From positions 631 through 64,630 of the forward strand of contig PKWJ01000009.1 of NCBI GenBank assembly GCA_003132025.1: a stretch of DNA of 64,000 bases, given 5' to 3'. Shown piece after piece: positions 55,209 to 63,746 of this stretch; the stretch's first letter is position 1; each line of letters opens with the position of its first letter. The position numbers and the translations under genes were made by a program. Under the pieces are notes generated by a model that made no database searches, was not told where the DNA came from, and saw only the letters and a program-made list of their open reading frames with translations. Source of the stretch: Gammaproteobacteria bacterium (GTDB taxonomy: Bacteria > Pseudomonadota > Gammaproteobacteria > Steroidobacterales > Steroidobacteraceae).

Positions 55209-55497
55209 ATGTACATGCCACGCCGCGTGCTATGGCGTCGGCGCAGTCGACCGCCTCGTACGGATTGCTGTTTCCCTGCAGCGGAATGAACGCGACCATG
55301 GCAGCGGGCTGATCTGCGCAACGATATTCCACTACATAGCGCTTGCGGTTGTCCTCCTGTCCGATCATCCGGATCTGGTCGATCCGGCAGGACACGCCAT
55401 GCTGCGCGAGCGCGTCCTGTCCCGAATACGAGTCGGTCGCGCGCTTCCGGCATTTCCTCGCGAGCAGTCCGACCCTGGCGGATTTACAATTCGTGCC
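55192..55497 (-). pseudogene. C-terminal fragment of an unrecognised protein
   Basis: An open frame of 101 codons with no start other than internal GTG/ATG. The translated stretch (SYSGQDALAQHGVSCRIDQIRMIGQEDNRKRYVVEYRCADQPAAMVAFIPLQGNSNPYEAVDCADAIARG) looks protein-like, with five or six cysteines and a balanced composition, unlike its alternative frames. A stop lies just upstream at 55498. The track begins it at 55395 (ATG inside). It is convergent with the hydrolase gene (17-bp overlap). I read it as a 5'-truncated gene for an exported or Cys-rich protein; the family is not known to me. Confidence 0.45.
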
Positions 55498-55781
55498 TTA
55501 TCGCACGCGCGCCGCTGGAGACCACGTCGAGTAAAGCGCGATTGACCTCCCGCTCTGGCGCTCGCAGCGCCCGCATCTCGGATGAGAGCGTGGTGCGGGA
55601 ATAACTAAATTCGAGGTCAGTGTTCTCACGCAAGGCACGGGGGCTGTTTTTCCGACAGCGCTGGCTCGACGTGATGGTGGAGTGTCCGCAGGTCAACGAG
55701 AAGGCACCATCGTCACCTTGCGTCTAAAGTTTGAAAAGGCTGCGAACGAGCCCGCGCAATGAGGTGACAGTATTGCTTAAG

Positions 55782-56050
55782 CTAGTCGGAGAAGGGTTCC
55801 ACAAGCTCCGTGCGACCCTGCAGGAACGCGTCGGCAACGAGCTGCAACGGCGCCAGATCGACATCGGTCGTGCGGTCACGGACAAGTTGCGCAAATTGGC
55901 GATAAAGCGCGGGATGTTCAGTGCCTGGCACAGCCTCGACCGTAAACCCTTCAACCTGCATCGTCGAGCCGCCGTGCCGTAATGTTGGTCTCTGGCAATT
56001 TTGCCGAGCCCGACGATGCCAATGTTGATTCGGTTCTCTATGTCTGACAA
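55782..56050 (-). pseudogene. Deleted Gfo/Idh/MocA sugar dehydrogenase (galactose 1-dehydrogenase-like) remnant
   Basis: The first 23 codons read SDIENRINIGIVGLGKIARDQH, the N-terminal Rossmann motif of Gfo/Idh/MocA dehydrogenases of the D-galactose/L-arabinose 1-dehydrogenase type. Then, in another frame, MQVEGFTVEAVPGTEHPALYRQFAQLVRDRTTDVDLAPLQLVADAFLQGRTELVEPFSD and a stop follow, which is the C-terminal end of the same type of protein. About 200 residues between them are missing and the frame is shifted. The start codon is a TTG that overlaps the presumed operator. It lies divergent from the GntR regulator of the galactose locus. The oxidation step is therefore lost here. Confidence 0.8.
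56040..56050. promoter_or_regulatory. Operator-like ATGTCTGACAA upstream of gntR and the dehydrogenase remnant
   Basis: Matches TTGTCNGACAA with one mismatch at the outer base. It lies in the divergent region between the dehydrogenase remnant and gntR, and overlaps the remnant's start. The pattern (inverted GTC/GAC around one central base) is the usual form for FadR-subfamily GntR operators. Confidence 0.6.
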
Positions 56051-56157
56051 ATGATATCAGAACCCGAGTCGATCAGAAGCACCTCCCGATCGCGGAAGAC
56101 ACGAAGTGCAATTGGACATATAATTCAAAGCGATGGTCTACAGCTTCACCTTTACAG

Positions 56158-56916
56158 ATGTCGACTAGGACCGTACTCACGCGATCCAACGCAAAAACCC
56201 GTCGCAAGTCCTTGCGTATTCCGGCGAGGATTGCCCGCGATCTCGGGGTGCAGATCGTGTCGGGTCGTTTCAAACCGGGCGACATATTGATCGGCGAAAT
56301 CGAGACCAGCGATCGGTTGCAGGTATCCCGAACCGCCTATCGCGAGGCGGCGCGAATCTTGGCGGCCAAGGGACTCGTCAAGGCGCTCCCCAAAGTCGGA
56401 ACCCGGGTCAGTCCGCAGGTGCAGTGGCATTTGCTGGATCCCGATGTCCTAGGGTGGATATTCGAATTCGACCCGGACGAAAAGATGCTCGCGAATCTTT
56501 TTGAGTTGCGCCGGATAGTAGAACCCGAAGCGGCTGCTCTAGCCGCCGCGAGGCGCACGGACAAGGATCTTCGTGCAATGGGCGATGCCCTCAAAGGCAT
56601 GTCCCGATACACCCTCGCTTCGAAAGCGGGCCGTGCCGCCGACCAGGAGTTTCATGCGGCCTTGCTGCGGTCGACCGGCAATGCCTTCGTCGAGTCCTTG
56701 ATAGCCAGCGTGGGTGCGGCCGTTACTTGGACGACGATTTACAAGGGCCACCACAGTTCCCATCTGCGCGATTCTGTGCCCGACCACCAGCGCGTCTACA
56801 ACGCCGTGGACGCCCAGGATGCCCCGGCGGCACGCTCGGCCATGGCCAACTTGATCGATCTAGCGCTCCGCGACACGACCAACGCGCGCAGAGCCAGCAA
56901 GAAGAAATCAAAGTAG
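56158..56916 (+). CDS. GntR-family (FadR/FCD subfamily) transcriptional regulator, DgoR-like
   Basis: A 252-aa regulator. The winged helix-turn-helix spans about residues 20-85 (RDLGVQIVSGRFKPGDILIGEIETSDRLQVSRTAYREAARILAAKGLVKALPKVGTRV). An all-helical FCD effector domain follows, with FELRRIVEPEAAALAA and a metal-ligand pattern spread through ADQEFHAALLRSTGN and a later DHQRVYNAV. It resembles regulators of galactonate and related sugar-acid operons. It heads the locus with galM, dgo remnants and the TonB receptor, and repeated TTGTCNGACAW sites before these genes support autoregulation and regulon control. The effector is probably galactonate or a related sugar acid. Confidence 0.88.
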   Translation: MSTRTVLTRSNAKTRRKSLRIPARIARDLGVQIVSGRFKPGDILIGEIETSDRLQVSRTAYREAARILAAKGLVKALPKVGTRVSPQVQWHLLDPDVLGWIFEFDPDEKMLANLFELRRIVEPEAAALAAARRTDKDLRAMGDALKGMSRYTLASKAGRAADQEFHAALLRSTGNAFVESLIASVGAAVTWTTIYKGHHSSHLRDSVPDHQRVYNAVDAQDAPAARSAMANLIDLALRDTTNARRASKKKSK

Positions 56917-57000
56917 GCGAGCAGCCTAGGTCATTTCATCCGCGGAAGCCAAACGAGCACAGCACGCCGCTCATGGCGGCAAGCTTGCTTTTCCTACTAG

Positions 57001-57011
57001 TTGTCAGACAA
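57001..57011. promoter_or_regulatory. Operator-like TTGTCAGACAA before galM
   Basis: A perfect 11-bp inverted repeat (TTGTC-A-GACAA), 49 bp before the galM start. It has the same core as the sites before gntR and the TonB receptor. Proposed GntR operator. Confidence 0.7.
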
Positions 57012-57049
57012 AATAGATCGTACTCTGCGGGGACCCGGTGAGAGGACCA

Positions 57050-58192
57050 ATGCATAAGCCTTCATCTGCCGTTGCCTTCTGCTTGTCATTCGTGGGTCTA
57101 TGCAACGTGACGATCGCAGCCGACTATGCCCGGTCGTCATTCGGGACGCTTGCGAACGGCCAGTCCGTCGAGGCCGTTACGCTGACCAACAATCATGGAG
57201 TCACGGTGCGAATCATCGCGCTCGGCGCAAGTGTGCAGACGCTGGAGGTCCCGGACCGCCACGGCAAGCCGGCCGACATCGTTCTCGGATACGCGAATCT
57301 CGAAGACTATTTGGCGAAGCCACAATATTTTGGTGCGACGGTTGGGCGATATGCAAACCGAATCGCGAACGGGCGCTTTACCCTCGACGGAAAGGCCTAC
57401 CAACTGGCGACGAACAACGGACCGAACTCCCTGCACGGCGGCGTGCGGGGGTTCGACAAAGTTGTTTGGGGGGTCGATCGAGTGAGCCGCGGGCCGACCG
57501 CCGGCGTCACGCTCGGCTACGTAAGTCCGGACGGCGAGGAAGGGTATCCGGGAACGCTGACCGTGACGGTTGCTTATACGTTGAACGAAAACAATGAACT
57601 GTCCGTCGAATATCGCGCGACCGCCAATAAACCCACCATCGTCAACATAACCAACCACAGCTACTTCAATCTCGCGGGCGAAGGGTCTGCGGACGGAGTC
57701 ATGAGCCACGTGCTAATGCTGCCGGCCGAGGAGTACACGCCGGTCGATCCGACGTTGATTCCGACCGGCGAGTTCCGCCGCGTCGCCGGTACCGCATTCG
57801 ATTTTCGTGATCCAAAGCCGATCGGTCGCGACATACGCGATGGCCGCGACCCCGAGATCCTCAATGGGAAGGGTTACGACCACAACTGGGTGATAAGCCG
57901 GCTGCCGGAACAGAAGTCGCGGCTGGTGGCGCGCGTCGAGGATCCGAACTCCGGACGAGTCATGGAAATCCTATCCAATCAGCCCGGAGTGCAGTTTTAT
58001 TCCGGAAACTTTCTGGATGGAACCGTCGTCGGGAAATCGGGTCACGTCTATCGACAGGGCGACGGCCTCGCCCTGGAGCCCCAGCTTTTCCCCGATACGC
58101 CCAATCGGCCGGCGTTCGGCTCCGCACGGTTACAGCCGGGCGAGACGTACGTGAATCAAATCATTTATCGATTTTCCGTTGCGGCTTCGTGA
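57050..58192 (+). CDS. galM: Exported aldose 1-epimerase (mutarotase)
   Basis: A 380-aa mutarotase that interconverts alpha and beta anomers of galactose or glucose. The start at 57050 follows AGAGG and opens a signal peptide (AVAFCLSFVGLCNVTIAAD), so a periplasmic location is expected. RYANRIANGRFTLDGKAYQLATNNGPNSLHGG contains the His at the sugar site, NHSYFNLAGEG the catalytic His, and GVQFYSGNFLDG the catalytic Glu region (LEPQLFPD). The 3' end overlaps the dgoK remnant by 4 bp, which shows an ancestral operon. Intact. Confidence 0.93.
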   Translation: MHKPSSAVAFCLSFVGLCNVTIAADYARSSFGTLANGQSVEAVTLTNNHGVTVRIIALGASVQTLEVPDRHGKPADIVLGYANLEDYLAKPQYFGATVGRYANRIANGRFTLDGKAYQLATNNGPNSLHGGVRGFDKVVWGVDRVSRGPTAGVTLGYVSPDGEEGYPGTLTVTVAYTLNENNELSVEYRATANKPTIVNITNHSYFNLAGEGSADGVMSHVLMLPAEEYTPVDPTLIPTGEFRRVAGTAFDFRDPKPIGRDIRDGRDPEILNGKGYDHNWVISRLPEQKSRLVARVEDPNSGRVMEILSNQPGVQFYSGNFLDGTVVGKSGHVYRQGDGLALEPQLFPDTPNRPAFGSARLQPGETYVNQIIYRFSVAAS

Positions 58193-58533
58193 TAAGTGCG
58201 CGACGTAGAGTGCTTTGCGACTGGGGCAGTAGCCGCTTGCGGGCATTTTTGGAGGTCGACGGAACCATCGTCGATCGCCGCGCCGTCGACCCCTGGCGCA
58301 CATCCGGGGACTTCGATCCAGTCGTTGCGAGCGGAATGGTCGGGTCTCGCAACGGAGTGGTTGAAGTACCGTATATGGCAGCCCCGGTCGACTCGCAGGT
58401 ATGGGCGGACGGCAGTGTAGTGCATCGAGCGGGCGAGTTTGCCCTGACCATCGCCGCAGGTGTGCGAGGCATCAATTACTTGGGTGCCCCGGATGTCATG
58501 CGGGGCGAAGAAAACTGGCGGGTGGTCGAATAA
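58189..58533 (+). pseudogene. dgoK: 2-dehydro-3-deoxygalactonokinase (DgoK) N-terminal remnant
   Basis: 114 codons. The family start is seen in VLCDWGSSRLRAFLEVDG, then GMVGSRNGVVEVPYM and GINYLGAPDVMRGEEN, which match the phosphate and sugar blocks of DgoK. Full DgoK is ~300 aa; this one stops at residue 114. About 40 residues also seem missing between VDPWR and GDFDPVVASGMVGS. It runs directly into the dgoA remnant. The gene can no longer make a working kinase, judging by length. The GTG start overlaps the galM stop. Confidence 0.8.
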
Positions 58534-58916
58534 TCGTCTTGCCTCACGTCGACGTCCGGGTCATCGCGCGCACGGTGGAACTGGGCCTCGAGTCGCTGCC
58601 CGGCTTCCTGTCGGCGACCGAAGCGTTTTGCGCCATCGGCGCAGGGGCATCGCGGCTGAAATTATTTCCCGCGAGCTCGCTTCAGAGATCTCACCTGCGA
58701 GCGATTCGCGAAGTTCTCCCCGGACGTGTCGAGATCTGGGCCGTCGGTGGAACCGGCACGCACGATTTGGCAGAGTGGATGGATTCAGGCGCGCGCGGTA
58801 TCGGAGTCGGCGGATCGCTGCATCAGCCGAGTGACCCGCCACAAATCGTCGGCCAACGCGCAAGGGCGCTGATTGACACCTGGCTCGCGGCGACAGGTCG
58901 GCGGGCGCGCAAATGA
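58527..58916 (+). pseudogene. dgoA: 2-dehydro-3-deoxy-6-phosphogalactonate aldolase (DgoA) C-terminal remnant
   Basis: Beginning at RIIVLPHVDVRVIARTVELGL, in a frame different from the dgoK remnant, this matches the C-terminal half of KDPGal aldolases: LPGFLSATEAFCAIGAGASRLKLFPAS contains the Schiff-base lysine, and WAVGGTGTHDLAEWMDSGARGIGVGGSLHQPSD closes the barrel. The N-terminal half, with the general base and early barrel strands, is absent. No start codon fits. The junction with dgoK lies between about 58512 and 58527, so one deletion joined the two genes. Its stop overlaps the GH5-like gene start (ATGA). Confidence 0.8.
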
Positions 58917-60058
58917 GAGCCGCGGCGAATTGGGCGGGAATCTGCCTGGCGCTCGTCGCGCTGACGTCCAATGCCGCGCCGCGTGACCGATGGACGGTTC
59001 AAGAGGCCAATGAATGGTATGCGGGGCAGCCCTGGCCGCTCGGCAGCAACTACATTCCGTCCAATGCCATCAATCAGCTTGAGATGTGGCAGGCGGAGAC
59101 GTTCGATCCTCAGCGGATCGACGTCGAACTCGGCTGGGCGCAGCAGCTCGGCATGAATACGATGCGCGTGTTTCTCCACGATTTGCTGTGGCAGCAGGAT
59201 CCGCGCGGCTTCAAACAGCGCATCGGCGTGTTCCTGGATATCGCTGCCAAACACGGTATCAGGCCGGTTTTCGTCCTGTTCGATTCCTGCTGGGACCCCC
59301 AGCCCAGGCTCGGTCCCCAGCATCCGCCCATTCCCGGCGTCCATAACTCCGGTTGGGTGCAAAGCCCGGGTGCGTCGGAGCTCGCCGATCCGGCAAGCTA
59401 TTCGAAACTTCGCGCCTACGTGGAGGGTGTCGTCGGTGCCTTTGCCGCAGATCCGCGCATCCTCGCCTGGGATGTCTGGAACGAGCCCGACAACCACGGG
59501 CCGCCCGACTACGAAGCGCACGAGGCGCACGATAAATTCATTTTAGTCGCCGCCTTGTTGCCTCAGGTGTTCTCATGGGCGCGCGCGCAGCACCCGATCC
59601 AGCCGTTGACGAGCGGCCTCTGGAAACACGACGACTGGACGCCGGCGGCATCGCTCAACGCCATCGAAGCCGTGCAGATTGCACAGTCCGACATAATCTC
59701 CTTCCACGACTATAACTGGCCCGAAAAATTCGAATCCCGGATCGCGCAACTCGTCCAGTACGGCCGCCCCATCATTTGCACGGAATACATGGCGCGCGGC
59801 GCCGGTTCTACGATCGACGGCTCGCTCCCCGTCGGCAAGCGGGCCAACGTGGGCATGATCAACTGGGGTTTTGTCGTCGGCAAGATACAGACCAATCTGC
59901 CATGGGACTCTTGGCAACGACCCTATACGCTGCAGCAGCCAGCCGTCTGGTTCCACGATCTGTTGCATGAGGACGGCATCCCCTACCGTACGCGCGAGGC
60001 CGAGACTCTACGCGCCATGAGCTCACTGCCCAAGGGCGTCGTTCCGCCCACACCCTGA
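58913..60058 (+). CDS. Secreted GH5-like (cellulase-superfamily) glycoside hydrolase
   Basis: A 381-aa secreted enzyme with a short signal peptide (AANWAGICLALVALTSNAA). The TIM-barrel of clan GH-A is supported by SNYIPSNAINQLEMWQAETFDPQRIDVELGWAQQLGMNTMRVFLHDLLW, the acid/base ILAWDVWNEPDN and the nucleophile RPIICTEYMARG. Length and motifs suit GH5-type or related beta-glycosidases. Substrate is probably a galactoside or mannan, given its place in a galactose-type locus, but this is context only. It is coupled to the dgoA remnant (4-bp overlap) and appears intact. Confidence 0.82.
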   Translation: MRAAANWAGICLALVALTSNAAPRDRWTVQEANEWYAGQPWPLGSNYIPSNAINQLEMWQAETFDPQRIDVELGWAQQLGMNTMRVFLHDLLWQQDPRGFKQRIGVFLDIAAKHGIRPVFVLFDSCWDPQPRLGPQHPPIPGVHNSGWVQSPGASELADPASYSKLRAYVEGVVGAFAADPRILAWDVWNEPDNHGPPDYEAHEAHDKFILVAALLPQVFSWARAQHPIQPLTSGLWKHDDWTPAASLNAIEAVQIAQSDIISFHDYNWPEKFESRIAQLVQYGRPIICTEYMARGAGSTIDGSLPVGKRANVGMINWGFVVGKIQTNLPWDSWQRPYTLQQPAVWFHDLLHEDGIPYRTREAETLRAMSSLPKGVVPPTP

Positions 60059-60133
60059 AGAAACGTTGGCCAGAATCGCGCCGCCGCCGTGACGGCCCCG
60101 AAGCTCTTTTCGGCCCATAAACGTTCTATTTTC

Positions 60134-60162
60134 TTGTCGGACATAAATTACTTGTCCGACAT
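60134..60162. promoter_or_regulatory. Two operator-like sites upstream of the TonB receptor
   Basis: TTGTCGGACAT (60134-60144) and TTGTCCGACAT (60152-60162) lie 18 bp apart centre to centre, about 305 bp before the receptor start. Both share the TTGTCNGACAW core with the galM and gntR sites. Spacing near two helical turns would suit paired dimers. The gap 60059-60466 otherwise holds no gene; the ribosome site GGAGGG is at 60454-60459. Confidence 0.65.
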
Positions 60163-60466
60163 GAGAAACACGTATATCATCTGATTTATAATATCGGCTC
60201 GACAGGGCTGGCAGACGAGCAACGGGGGTTAGCATCGCAACATTAGCAGCGCCTGCATCGGCGTCCCGTACCCGATTGTCTGGCGAAGACACGCCGCACA
60301 ATCCGAAGCCCCGCCTTGCAGACCGGGCTTGCGGAATGACGTGGGCGGCGAAGAAGTTGTTTATGCGAAAGGTCTCCAATCCATCGAGTCGAGAAAGCGA
60401 GCTGCTGGGAGCCGGCTCGACGCCGGAATACCACAGAGGCATCACACATTCACGGAGGGTATTTGA

Positions 60467-63163
60467 ATGAATCGCTATCGTTTTCAGCAATCCTTGCTTG
60501 CTGCGATGACCGCTGCGGCGTTGCTACCGGCCGCGTATGCGTCCGCGGCCGACTCCCCATCGCCGGCTGTCGAGAAATCGGCCGACAACGAGACCGAATT
60601 GACCGAGATTATCGTGACCGGCATCGTGGCCAGCTTACAAAGCGCGCAGACCATCAAACAGGATTCGCAGATGGTCGTCGATTCGATCGTCGCGGAAGAT
60701 ATCGGCAAGCTGCCCGATACCAGCGTGGCCGATGCACTGCAGCGCATACCCGGCGTCCAGGTCGCTCAGCAGAATCAAGGCGGTGAGACCGATACGGTAG
60801 TGATTCGCGGCCTGCCGAATGTGGTAACAACTTTGAATGGCAATGAGACATTCAGCGGTATCGGCCGAAGCTTCGCCTTCCAAAATATGCCCGCCACAGC
60901 AGTCAGAACGATCGAGGTATACAAAACCAGTGACGCCAGTCTTCCGCTCGGCGGTATCGCGGGCTACGTCGATATGGAATTGTTCAAGCCATTCGACTTC
61001 CCTGGGCTCAAGGTTGCGGGAACCGTTACGGGCACCTATTCCGACTATGCCAAGCACACCGATCCCTCCGGAAGCATCTTGTTGAGCGATCGCTGGGACA
61101 CCGGAATTGGCGACGTCGGCGCACTGGTAAATTTCGGCGAAAATACTCAGCACTACAACGACAGCATCGTCTGGGATTACATTCCGCAAGTGATGAACGG
61201 CGCCTCGGGAACTCCAATTCGAACGGCGAGCGGAGATCTCATCGCCGCGCCGCAAAATATCGGCTCGAACTACAACATCGGGTATCGCACGCGCCCGGAG
61301 ATGAACTGGGCGTTGCAATGGAGGCCAACTGACAATACGGAAGCTTATCTGACTGGCGTAACGGATTGGTACGAAGACAAGTTAAACGACTCGTTTTTTT
61401 TCTCTCAACCGGTGGCGCAGAACATTCCGCCGACAGCGTATACCGTTTCCAACCATTGTTATGCCGACCAGCTTCAAGGCCAATACTTTGGGCAAACAAT
61501 CTGCAATCTCGCTAGCGCAACCTTTGTTGGCGACAATTTTGCCGATTCGAGCCCGCATGCCATAGAAGACTGGGGAAGCGACAGACAGTACAATGCTGGA
61601 CTCAAATGGCACGAAGGTTCATTGAAGCTATCGACCGAATTTAGTCGTACCACGTCTTCGTCAATCTACGAAGAGTTAGGGATCGATACGCCTCTAAACG
61701 GGTCGGTGACGACCAACTGGAGCAGTAACGGTCAGCAGCTCACCTGGAATTTAGGCGGTGCGCCACAGTTGCAAGCCAACAGTTTCTACCTGAGCGGGCT
61801 ATTCGAGCCATGGAATATGGCCCAAGCTTCGGAAAACGCATGGCGAGGCGATGGCGTGTGGAGTATGAATTTCGGTCCGCTGAAGGACCTGCAATTCGGC
61901 GTTCGCTACGCCGACCACACGGCCGACTATATCGCTGGCAATAACGGTTACACCCAACCCCCAATGTCGGTGCCCAACTACAACGCGGCATTTCCTAACT
62001 CGCAGTGTTTGATACCGGGCACATCGCTGGCGCCCAGCTATTTGTCGACCTGTCTTAACTATGTCTTGAACAACGCCGACGGACTTCGCTCGTTTTACGG
62101 ACTCCCCTCCGGCCTGTATCCGTACAATCCGACCGCGGGCAGTTTGTTCAACATCGTGGAAAAACGTTTGGCGGGCTATCTACAAACCTCGTACAGCACG
62201 GCATTATTCGGCATACCGGTCAGCGGTCTGATTGGGGTTCGCGCCGAGCACCTCACGCGCGACTTGAGTGCATATGCGTACAATAATGCGACAGGGGTCA
62301 ATTCACCGTTGAACCTGTCCACGAATGGCGATGTGTATCTGCCGAATTTCAGCGCTGTTTTCCTGCTGACCAAGACCCTTCAGGCGCGCGTGATTTGGGC
62401 AAAGACTGTAACGTACCCGGATTTCTCGCAGTTAAATCCGTCATTGAGCTTTACGCCTCCGCAAATCAACACGGAAGGCTTTGGCAACAGCGGTAACGCT
62501 AATTTGGCGCCGACGAAATCAAACAACACCGATGCGACACTGGAATGGTATTTCTCCCAGGTTGGCTCTCTCACGGCAGGCGTGTTTTATCGCAGCATCA
62601 ATGGTTATATCGAGCAATTCAATACGCGAGAACCGATCGATGGCTACGAAATTACCGTTACCCACCCAGAGAGTGCGGGCAGTGGGCATCTGGAAGGCCT
62701 AGAAACTGCGTATCAGCAAAGCTATAGCTTTCTGCCGGGACTGTGGAGCGGATTGGGCACCGAACTGAACTATACCTACATCACCGGCTCGACGTTGGGA
62801 CCGCAGTCGACCGGCGGTCCAATCGTCAGTGGTCCGTTGCAAAATGTATCCAGGAACAACTACAACGCCGTACTTTTCTATGAAAAGTATGGCATTGCCG
62901 CACGCCTGGCCTATGGCTATCGAGGACAGTACATCGCAGGTTTCGCAACGCCGAATGTTGCGGGTATCTATGAAATAGATAAGCCCGCCAATAAATTAGA
63001 TTTATCCATCGGCTACGATCTCGAGAAGTATATGACGGTGGTTTTCCAGGCGACAAATCTAACCGGCGCAAACAACCTCTCGTATTGGGGTCGAACGGAC
63101 ATTCCTCAGAACGTGGAATTCGTCGACAAGACTTATAGCCTGGGTTTGCGATTCAAATTTTAG
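60467..63163 (+). CDS. TonB-dependent outer-membrane receptor
   Basis: An 898-aa receptor. A signal peptide (LLAAMTAAALLPAAYASAA) is followed by a TonB-box-like ELTEIIVTGIVASL, then the plug domain with KLPDTSVADALQRIPGVQVAQ and VVIRGLPNVVTTLNG. A 22-strand barrel follows and ends with the terminal strand TYSLGLRFKF. This is the sort of receptor used for oligosaccharides, and its neighbours suggest galactose-containing glycans. It uses an ATG after GGAGGG. The upstream region carries two copies of the locus operator. The GC content is lower than in the core genes, as is common for such receptors. Confidence 0.93.
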   Translation: MNRYRFQQSLLAAMTAAALLPAAYASAADSPSPAVEKSADNETELTEIIVTGIVASLQSAQTIKQDSQMVVDSIVAEDIGKLPDTSVADALQRIPGVQVAQQNQGGETDTVVIRGLPNVVTTLNGNETFSGIGRSFAFQNMPATAVRTIEVYKTSDASLPLGGIAGYVDMELFKPFDFPGLKVAGTVTGTYSDYAKHTDPSGSILLSDRWDTGIGDVGALVNFGENTQHYNDSIVWDYIPQVMNGASGTPIRTASGDLIAAPQNIGSNYNIGYRTRPEMNWALQWRPTDNTEAYLTGVTDWYEDKLNDSFFFSQPVAQNIPPTAYTVSNHCYADQLQGQYFGQTICNLASATFVGDNFADSSPHAIEDWGSDRQYNAGLKWHEGSLKLSTEFSRTTSSSIYEELGIDTPLNGSVTTNWSSNGQQLTWNLGGAPQLQANSFYLSGLFEPWNMAQASENAWRGDGVWSMNFGPLKDLQFGVRYADHTADYIAGNNGYTQPPMSVPNYNAAFPNSQCLIPGTSLAPSYLSTCLNYVLNNADGLRSFYGLPSGLYPYNPTAGSLFNIVEKRLAGYLQTSYSTALFGIPVSGLIGVRAEHLTRDLSAYAYNNATGVNSPLNLSTNGDVYLPNFSAVFLLTKTLQARVIWAKTVTYPDFSQLNPSLSFTPPQINTEGFGNSGNANLAPTKSNNTDATLEWYFSQVGSLTAGVFYRSINGYIEQFNTREPIDGYEITVTHPESAGSGHLEGLETAYQQSYSFLPGLWSGLGTELNYTYITGSTLGPQSTGGPIVSGPLQNVSRNNYNAVLFYEKYGIAARLAYGYRGQYIAGFATPNVAGIYEIDKPANKLDLSIGYDLEKYMTVVFQATNLTGANNLSYWGRTDIPQNVEFVDKTYSLGLRFKF

Positions 63164-63179
63164 TGGGACGCGAAGCGAG

Positions 63180-63211
63180 GCTGATGGCTTCGCCTTCTTG
63201 AAGCCATCAGC
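63180..63211 (+). terminator. Hairpin after the TonB receptor gene
   Basis: A 12-bp perfect stem GCTGATGGCTTC / GAAGCCATCAGC with an 8-base loop starts 16 bp after the stop. No T-run follows, so termination may be weaker or factor-assisted. Confidence 0.6.
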
Positions 63212-63746
63212 TTCGTGTGCCGCATGAGGGATGGGGCAGGGCGCCCGCGGTCAGTGTGCAGATATAGGGATCTCAGTCTGCCCGAGGGTGCTTCCATGAT
63301 GCCGATGGCTGCTACGATCAGGCGGACTTCAACGATGGCCTATTGTTGGGCTCAAACGCACGATGGCGCAAGGGGAAGCGCATGTTCTGCGCGCGCGCCT
63401 CGTCGGCGGTAGACTCACCAAGGCGCAGAAAGGGGGACCTACTCCATCCCCTTCCCGTCGGATATGCGTACGACGATGAGAACCGCGGCCTTCTGGAGCG
63501 CGCCGCTGAGATCTCCGGCGCCATCGCGCTGGCGTTCCACGTCTACTATCGGGCGAAGCGCGGCATGATCAAATCTCGCGGAGTCAATGGCGGTTCGCCG
63601 ACCTGGGTCAGGCTCGGCGATGTCAAGATGCAAGAGCCGCGCGATCGCGTAAGTCGTTCGCGAAGATTGCAAAGGCGTTCCAATGGGTAAACCTTTACTG
63701 AGTGAGGGTGCGGTATGAAGGCATCATATTCGTACCGAGCATCGGT
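63212..63746. other. Gap before the GH43 gene, no supported gene
   Basis: About 535 bp. Track ORFs 63343 (+) and 63439 (-) oppose each other, lack ribosome sites and show no motifs. I see no operator of the TTGTCNGACAW type here. Confidence 0.5.
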
